Shown: positions 57,242 to 64,000 of the stretch, one piece after another
How the letters are laid out: each line of letters begins with the position of its first letter
Position numbering within the stretch: position 1 is the stretch's first letter
DNA from: Acarospora socialis
Lineage: Eukaryota; Ascomycota; Lecanoromycetes; Acarosporales; Acarosporaceae
NCBI GenBank assembly: GCA_025617375.2
Contig: JAMYGW020000009.1
Location: 1,488,001 to 1,552,000 of the forward strand
Length of the DNA: 64,000 nt
Direction: 5' to 3'
Made by a program: the position numbers and the translations under genes
Notes under the pieces: generated by a model
Database searches by the model: none
Told to the model about the DNA's origin: nothing
What the model saw: the letters and a program-made list of their open reading frames with translations, nothing else

Positions 57242-57998
57242 CTTTTGCGTAATACTGCGGTCTAAATGTTGAAGTCCAACAAAACGTTTTCAGATCATGA
57301 TCGCCAAGTGTTGACCTTAACTCAGCACACCGCCATGAAAATCTTTACCATCAGCAATACCAACTTCTTCCGTCTGGTGCATGGCGAGAGAATGAAAGAT
57401 GGGTAAGCGAGCACAATCCACACAATGCAGCTGCATTTACTCGGGTCCGCAGCGTTGATGGAAAGATGGATTTCAGCCACCTGTGATTGCAGGATACTCC
57501 TGACACCGGGTAATTCGTCTGTGGGGTCTCAAATGAAAGTGGCACCTCAAGCGGCGCCTAGCTATGCAAGTCTTATGTATCTTTTACCACAATCATAGGA
57601 GATAGGGTCTGAGAATACAATTCATCCATTTTTTCGAGTTGTTATAGCCTTATCTGAGCGTGTGCGAGGTTGATTTCGAGGTGTGCCGGGCTTTTGAAAC
57701 CTGCGAGCTCGTCCAATCTCAGAATAGTTCCCTAGGTTCGCCTTCACCGACGGGGTTCGATAGGGCTACTTTGGGTCGGCCTCGCACCTGAGTTCCCTAA
57801 CGAATTGCAAGGCTAGAGACTCATTTCTCCCTGTGTTACGATGCGCTATAAAGGCTCAAGGCCCGCTCGACAGGTTGCCTGACGTACTACTGCAGTCAAA
57901 GGTGGCATGAGACGGTAAACGGAAACAACCTCATACTGTTTCTCAAGTACGTACTCAACGTACAGATAGGGTACACCTGAGCACCCTAGTACTTTACC
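57242..57998. promoter_or_regulatory. bidirectional promoter region, P450 / PKS
   Basis: 757 bp between divergent start codons. A TATA-like box lies on the PKS side (57847). No pathway-regulator binding site could be assigned with confidence. Confidence 0.55.
57847..57853 (+). promoter_or_regulatory. TATA-like box of the PKS gene
   Basis: TATAAAG, about 150 bp upstream of the PKS ATG. Spacing fits a fungal leader of 50-120 nt. Confidence 0.4.
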
Positions 57999-60900
57999 AT
58001 GGCTCGCTTCGACACGTCCTTAAACAGCCGCGCGCAAGAGTTACGCCTTACCTTGTTTGGTCCGCAGGTGACGCACTGGACACAAGAGAGTCTCTCGGGT
58101 CTCAAGTCTGCACTTCTGCAGAACACGAACCTCGAGTTCCTGAATAAAACTCTCCTACGCCTTCCATCATTATGGTCTGCACTCGAGAGGGATGGTGTCG
58201 TGTCCGATTTTGGCGGCGAGGTAAAGCTCAAGGAACTCGAAGATTTCGCAGCGGGAAGGAGCATCCCAGATCCGCAGAAACTCAGCAACACCCATTTGGC
58301 TCCACTCACAGTCGTGTCTCAAGTAGTCGACTTTGTGCGCATTGCCGACGGTCCGGGCAGGAACGATAGCTTGCTGGAATGTCAGGCAGCGCAAGGATTT
58401 TGCACTGGATTCCTCTCAGCTGCCGCCCTTGCTTCTTCGAGTAATTGGACGGAATTCGAGCGCAATGTATCGAACACTCTTCGCCTAGCCGCGTGCATAG
58501 GCATTGTCATTGACGCGGAAGATGCATTGCATGCTCCTCCGGATCGGGCAACGGCTGTCTCTGTTCGTTGGCAGACAGCCTCCGACAGGGCATACTTGGA
58601 AACTTTCCTGGATCTCTTTCCCGACGTAAGCTCCATTGTTTGCTACCATATATCCAATCTCAAGCGATGTAACCGAGAAGCGCGTTCTGACTGGACCGGA
58701 ATAGGCTTATGTCTCCTGCATCACAGATGATAAGACGCTCACGGTCACGCTGCCAAATCGCAACCAAACTTCGTTCTGTTCTCGACTGAGCGAAGTTAAA
58801 ATAGCAACCACCATCATCGGCCTTGATGGATGCTATCATCACTCGAGGCACACCAAAGCTGCCCAGACACTCAAGCGACTCTGCGCTGGAAACAATGAAC
58901 TCGAACTTCCCAATGCTGACAAGCTGCGTCTGCCCCTGAGATCGACTGCAGATGCTGATATCATCGCCACCGGAGCTCTGCATGAAGTCGCCATAGAGCT
59001 GATTCTGTGCAAGCGAGCTCATTGGTTCCAAACGGTCAAGCTGACTGTAGCCGATATTCCTCATGGCAAAGTCAAATTCGTGCCCTTAGGAAAAGAGTTT
59101 TGTGTCCCACGCTCGCTCTTACCCGGCAAGCTCAGCTTCACGAATGGCATCGCACATCATGACAACGCACCAGATCTCGCGGGCAGGACCGATGAAGTTG
59201 CCGTGGTGGGTATGGCTTGCCGTTTCCCGCGGGCGGACTCAATTGAGGAGTTTTGGCAGCTGGTTAGCTCGGGCGGAACGTCTATCAGCAAGCTTCCCAT
59301 CGAGCGATTCAACCCAGCGGATATCAGTAGGGAACCCAAGCTAGCCAGCTTCTGGGGCAACTTCCTCAGACGGCCCGACGTGTTCGATCACAGGTTCTTT
59401 GGCATCTCGGGCCGGGAGGCGAAGTCCATGGATCCACAGCAGCGACTTGCCCTGCAGGTCGCTTACGAGGCGATGGAGTCCTCCGGGTACTGCAGCTTAC
59501 CGCCCGCGCAGAAGGAGACCAATGTGGGCTGCTACCTCGGCGTCGGGTCTGTGGACTACGAAGCCAATATCGCGTCTGAGAATGCCAATGCATTCTCCGC
59601 CACAGGCACGCTGCGAGCTTTCATCAGCGGCCGTATCAGCCACTTCTTCGGTTGGACCGGCCCTTCCATTACCTTTGACACAGCCTGTTCCTCATCAGCT
59701 GTTGCAATACACACAGCGTGCAAGGTGAGCTGGCTGACCGGCGCTTTCTCACCACATAAGCTAATGACAAGTCACAGGCACTTCTTGGTGGAGAATGCTC
59801 CGTGGCGCTGGCCGGGGGCGTCAATGTCATCACAAGCCCTAATCTGTACCAGAATCTCTCCGCCGCATCTTTCCTGAACCCCAACGGATCCTCGAGAGCG
59901 TTCGATGCGGCGGCTGGCGGGTATTGCCGGGGCGAAGGCGCTGGCCTTCTCGTCCTGAAGCCGCTCTCAAGGGCAATAGCTAATGGTGATACCGTCCTCG
60001 GAGTCATTGCTGCCTCAGCAGTCAATCAAGGTTCCAACTGCAGTTCCATCACAGTGCCGGACTCTCAGTCCCAGAGCTCGTTGTATAGACGGGCTCTCTC
60101 TATCGGACGGATAGAACCCAAGGAAGTCACTTACGTCGAAGCACATGGCACTGGTGAGCAATCACTGCATATGCCCTTGGGAGTGTACGTAGTTCACTGC
60201 GGCTAACGTCTTTTGTTAGGAACTCCCGTTGGGGACCCCATAGAGCATGAGAGTGTCCGATTGGCACTTACAGGTCCTTGGAGGAACAAGGAGTTGTTCT
60301 TGGGATCTGTTAAGGATAACATTGGTCACACAGAGGCTGCTTCTGGCGCTGCGGGGGTCATCAAAACACTTCTGATGATGCAGTATAAAACCATTCCTAA
60401 GCAGGCCAACTTTGTTTCCCTCAACTCACGTATCAAGCTTTCTTCATCAGACAGAATAACAGTGCCCAAGGCTACCCAATCGTGGACTGCTCAGCGGCAT
60501 GTTGCCCTGGTGAACAACTATGGGGCTGCTGGCAGCAACGTCACAATTGCACTTCGAGGGCATCTGGACGCCCCCTTAAGCTCAAGAAAGACGCCCTCAC
60601 AGGTTCGGGACCTGCCATCTTCTGCGGTCTACCCAATTCTTTTTTCTGCCAGGTCTGCAAACAGTCTCCAGTTGTACATGGATGCGCTGAAATCGTACTT
60701 GCCTAAGATCGAGACGTCATTCGGAAGTATTGCATACAACATCGCTCGAAGACAAAACTCATCATTTGAGCACCGGACTGCATTCACAGCAGTTGATGCA
60801 GAGAGTTTCATCTCTGTCCTTAATAGTCCTACTGTGAGAACTGATGGGACTACGATGCCGACAGAAAAACGCCCGGTGGTTTTGTCCTTTGGTGGCCAGA

Positions 60901-63900
60901 CTGGCCGCAGTGTTACCGTCTCAAGGGAACTATATGATGGCTGTGATCTTCTCCGGAATTATTTGGTAAGACCACCGCTTCCACAAAAGATCTTGTGACT
61001 TGAGGGATGCTGACACTGATCCAGAATGAATGTGATGTCATTTGTCAGGCCCTTGGACTTCCTAGCATCTTCCCCAGCATTTTCCAGGATGATGCTATCA
61101 ATGACATCATTAGTCTGCACTGCATGCTCCTCTCCTTGCAAGTCTCTTGCGCCAAATGCTGGATTGACTGTGGACTTGAGGTGGACACTTTGATCGGTCA
61201 CAGCTTTGGCCAACTCACGGCGCTGTGTGTTGCCGATTCCATTTCTCTTAAGGATGCGTTCCGCCTCGTCTCTGGTCGAGCCCGTCTCATACGAGATAGC
61301 TGGGGTCCAGAGCGTGGCGTCATGCTGTCAGTGGAGTGCGATCGTGTGGAAATTGAGGATGTGGTGAATCTGGTGAATTCGACGAGTGGTTTCCGCGTGG
61401 ATGTTGCTTGTTACAACGGTCCTCGGAGCTTTGTCCTCGCCGGCGATGCGTCATCTATGAAGAAGGTCGAAGAGGAATGCCGGTCTTTCAAGACGATCTG
61501 GCTTCAAAACACCCATGCGTACCACTCTTATGTCGCGGATGGCATACTGCATGGTCTAAAAGAAGTGGCCGAATCAGTCAACATACGACCGCCTCAAATC
61601 CATATCGAGACCTGCTCCGGTAATGGGACTTGGTCACAATATACCGCAGAAGAGCTCGTACAGCATACCCGGCAACCAGTGTATTTTGTCGATGCAGTTG
61701 AACGAATTGCTGCCCGTCTGCCCTCGGCTGTGTGGCTTGAAGCAGGATCGACATCTCCTATCATCGCCATGACGCGTCGCATAATACGCAGATCCGACAG
61801 GTTGGACACCTTCATACCTATGGATTTGGGAAGTACTGATGCGTCGGCAAACCTGGCCAACGCCGCATGTCAGTTGTGGAGAGCCGGATGCGCCGCCCAG
61901 TACTGGCTTTTCCACCGTTCTTCATGCCGGCACTACAAGAACCTCAACCTTCCCCCTTACCAGTTTGAAGAAACACGGCATTGGATTCAATATAAGCCGA
62001 AGTCAGAGCTGCCGCCAACCGCAGTCATCCAAAATCTGAATACTAAAGAGCCTAATCTTGTGAATATGGTGAAAAATGGTGACACCGCAGGAGAATATCT
62101 GTTCTTAGTGGATACCTCCAATATTGTCTTCAACCTTGCTGGACGGGGACACACTGTTGTAGGCCAGAGCCTCTGTCCGGCATCTATGTACATTGAAATG
62201 GCCGCTAGATGTGCCATGGCAATCCCCGGCAGCACGTCTGGAACAGGAACATTGCCACACATCGAGGGCCTGACCATGTCCGCGCCTCTTGGACTGGGTG
62301 GTGAGTCTACTGTGTTCCTGCGTCTTCGTAAGACTGCCCAAGAAACTTGGGATTTTGCGGTCTTTAGTCAGCGGCCCTTATATAGGGGCATGGAAGATGG
62401 TGGGACCGAGCACGTCAAGGGCCGTATAAGCTTGGTTCCCGCGGGTGACATCTTCGCAGAAAGCCGATTGATGTTGCTGAAGAGGTTCGCCAGAAGCTCT
62501 CGCGCTGATCGGATCCTGAACTCACCCTCGGTGACTGGGATCAGTGGCGCAATAGTGTACAAACTTTTCTCGGGCGTTGTGGAATATGCAAATTACTACC
62601 GTGGAGTCAAGAGCTTGTCGGCACTGGATAATGAGGCGGTCGGCTTTGTCACTGTCCCAACAGACCGGCCCTTTGGCATGGATCCTATGGTCTGTGACCC
62701 CATTTCTCTTGACAACTTCCTCCAGGTTGCGGGCATCCATGTCAACTGCTTATCCCATCGCAAGGATGATGAAGTCTTCATGTGCACCGCTATAGAGGAG
62801 ATCATATTTTCCGCATCCTTCATGACAAACAAGCTTGATTCTCGCACATGGACCGTTCACTCCCAATACGAGACAACATCCAGAGTCAACATGATGAACA
62901 ATATCTTGATTTATGATGCAAACTCCAGGGATTTAGTCTTGGCTGTCATGGGCGCAACCTTCAAGAGCGTCCCGTTCAAGTCCCTGGCGAGAAGCCTCAC
63001 CAGACTCAACACCGCCAGCACCACCGCCAGCACCACCGCGAGGAACACGAGAGACAGCGACAGCGACCAATCGAAGGACTGGGGACACCAAACATGTTTG
63101 CCTACGCCGCCTGGTGATGAGTATAAGGAACAGTTCCCCACGCATACTTCTTTCCCCAATCAGCCTATTACGGCATCGCTTCCAAAAAGACTTCAAATTC
63201 AACAGCCACCAGAAGAGCCAACCAAATTGAGCAACCTAACTCAGCTGGTATGCGAGATGTTCAGCAATATCTTGGAGATCCCTGACGAGGAGATCGAGCT
63301 CACATCAAAATTAGATGATCTCGGCATTGACTCACTGCTAGTCACTGAAGTCTTGGCAGAAGTTCAAAAACGATTCCATGTCGGTATTACGCAAGCGCAA
63401 TTCCAAGAATGTACCGATGTACTCTCTCTTTGCCGCCATATCCAGCCTGATGAAACGATTAAGAATTGTCGACGGCCTGTCGATAGATTGAGGGGAAAGC
63501 ATGACCCTAGCGACAAACCCATCAATGGCTACTCAGACTCTACACGTGAGATCCATGACAATGATGCTGAATATGAAGAGCAGATCGGGAAAAATCTCGC
63601 GGTTGTAAGTCACGACTGCTTCGTTCAAGCAAAAGTCTCTTACGACCAGCATGCAGAGACTACTAGCTTTGCGAACTTCTGCACCGAGGGTTTCCCATTG
63701 CAGTCTGAGCTCGTTGTGCAATATGTTGTCGTAGCCTTCGCCTCGCTAGGCTGTGCCTTGCAGGCTATGGAGTCTGGCGATGAAGTCCCCACATTTCAGT
63801 ATGACCCGAGACATAAGAAGCTAATTCACCAGTTATACAAGATTTTGGAAGGCTCTGGACTTGTGAAGAAGGAGGATGACGGCACGTTTTGTCGCACCGC

Positions 63901-64000
63901 GGTGCCGGTGCCCATGGTTCCTGCCCCTACTCTGCACGCTGTAATGTTGGACAAGTTCCCACAGCACGCTTCGGAGACGAAGCTTCTGCATACAACGGCA
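57999..64000 (+). CDS. non-reducing polyketide synthase, SAT-KS-AT-PT-ACP-CMeT (3' end outside window)
   Basis: Iterative type I synthase making a methylated aromatic polyketide. Exons so far: 57999-58625, 58705-59724, 59778-60153, 60220-60965 and 61025 to the window end, open in frame (about 1915 residues). Domains in order: SAT with GFCTG (Cys135); KS with DTACSSS (Cys537), EAHGTG and [17 protein letters not shown] with GHSFG (Ser983); PT with GRGHTVVG (His1299) and LDNFLQ (Asp1486); a single ACP with LGIDSLL (Ser1693); then a linker and the start of a C-methyltransferase ([20 protein letters not shown]). KS His is present in the usual places. A Thr/Ala/Ser-rich linker follows PT. This order is that of orsellinate/methylorsellinate, DMOA- and azaphilone-type NR-PKSs; a thioesterase or reductase should follow outside the window. 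All visible catalytic residues are intact. Confidence 0.95.

Overview
The window looks like nuclear DNA of a filamentous ascomycete (Pezizomycotina). Genes are widely spaced on both strands and interrupted by short GT..AG introns of about 45-150 nt. The products are fungal: a KRE2-type mannosyltransferase, a Tlg1-type SNARE, NmrA, SAT4-like rhodopsin-fold proteins, a DUF1996 secreted protein and a non-reducing polyketide synthase. I cannot place it to class or genus. Exon models were built by hand from splice consensus; most close in frame.

Left part (1-28949), mostly housekeeping: an acidic protein cut by the window start, a fatty acid elongase, a broken sterol-dehydrogenase-like pseudogene, a seven-helix SAT4-like membrane protein, an HSPA12-like Hsp70 ATPase divergent from an unrecognised Myb/SANT-like protein, COX6, a GT15 mannosyltransferase, a GCP5-type gamma-tubulin complex subunit, a BTB protein whose likely first exon overlaps a METTL25-like methyltransferase gene, an ARO8-like aminotransferase and an LCCL-domain membrane protein.

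Middle part (29320-39124), an accessory-looking island of signalling-type genes: a kinase-TPR fusion (12 repeats), a divergently placed tandem kinase/pseudokinase, a tiny three-exon gene (59 aa) and a CorA-like membrane protein. These architectures resemble fungal recognition/incompatibility-type proteins. That they act together is my inference, and this is the best candidate for an undescribed system here.

Right part (39799-54254), conserved genes again: a NAP/Vps75-like histone chaperone, a secreted DUF1996 protein, a type I asparaginase fused to ankyrin repeats, an NmrA-like redox-sensing repressor homologue, a Tlg1/syntaxin-6-like SNARE and an unrecognised small protein.

Right edge (55363-64000): the start of a biosynthetic gene cluster. 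A cytochrome P450 and a non-reducing PKS (SAT-KS-AT-PT-ACP-CMeT, cut by the window end) share a 757-bp divergent promoter. The domain order fits methylated orsellinate-type aromatic polyketides, including precursors of fungal meroterpenoids. The product cannot be named from this window. No rRNA, tRNA or CRISPR array was found.
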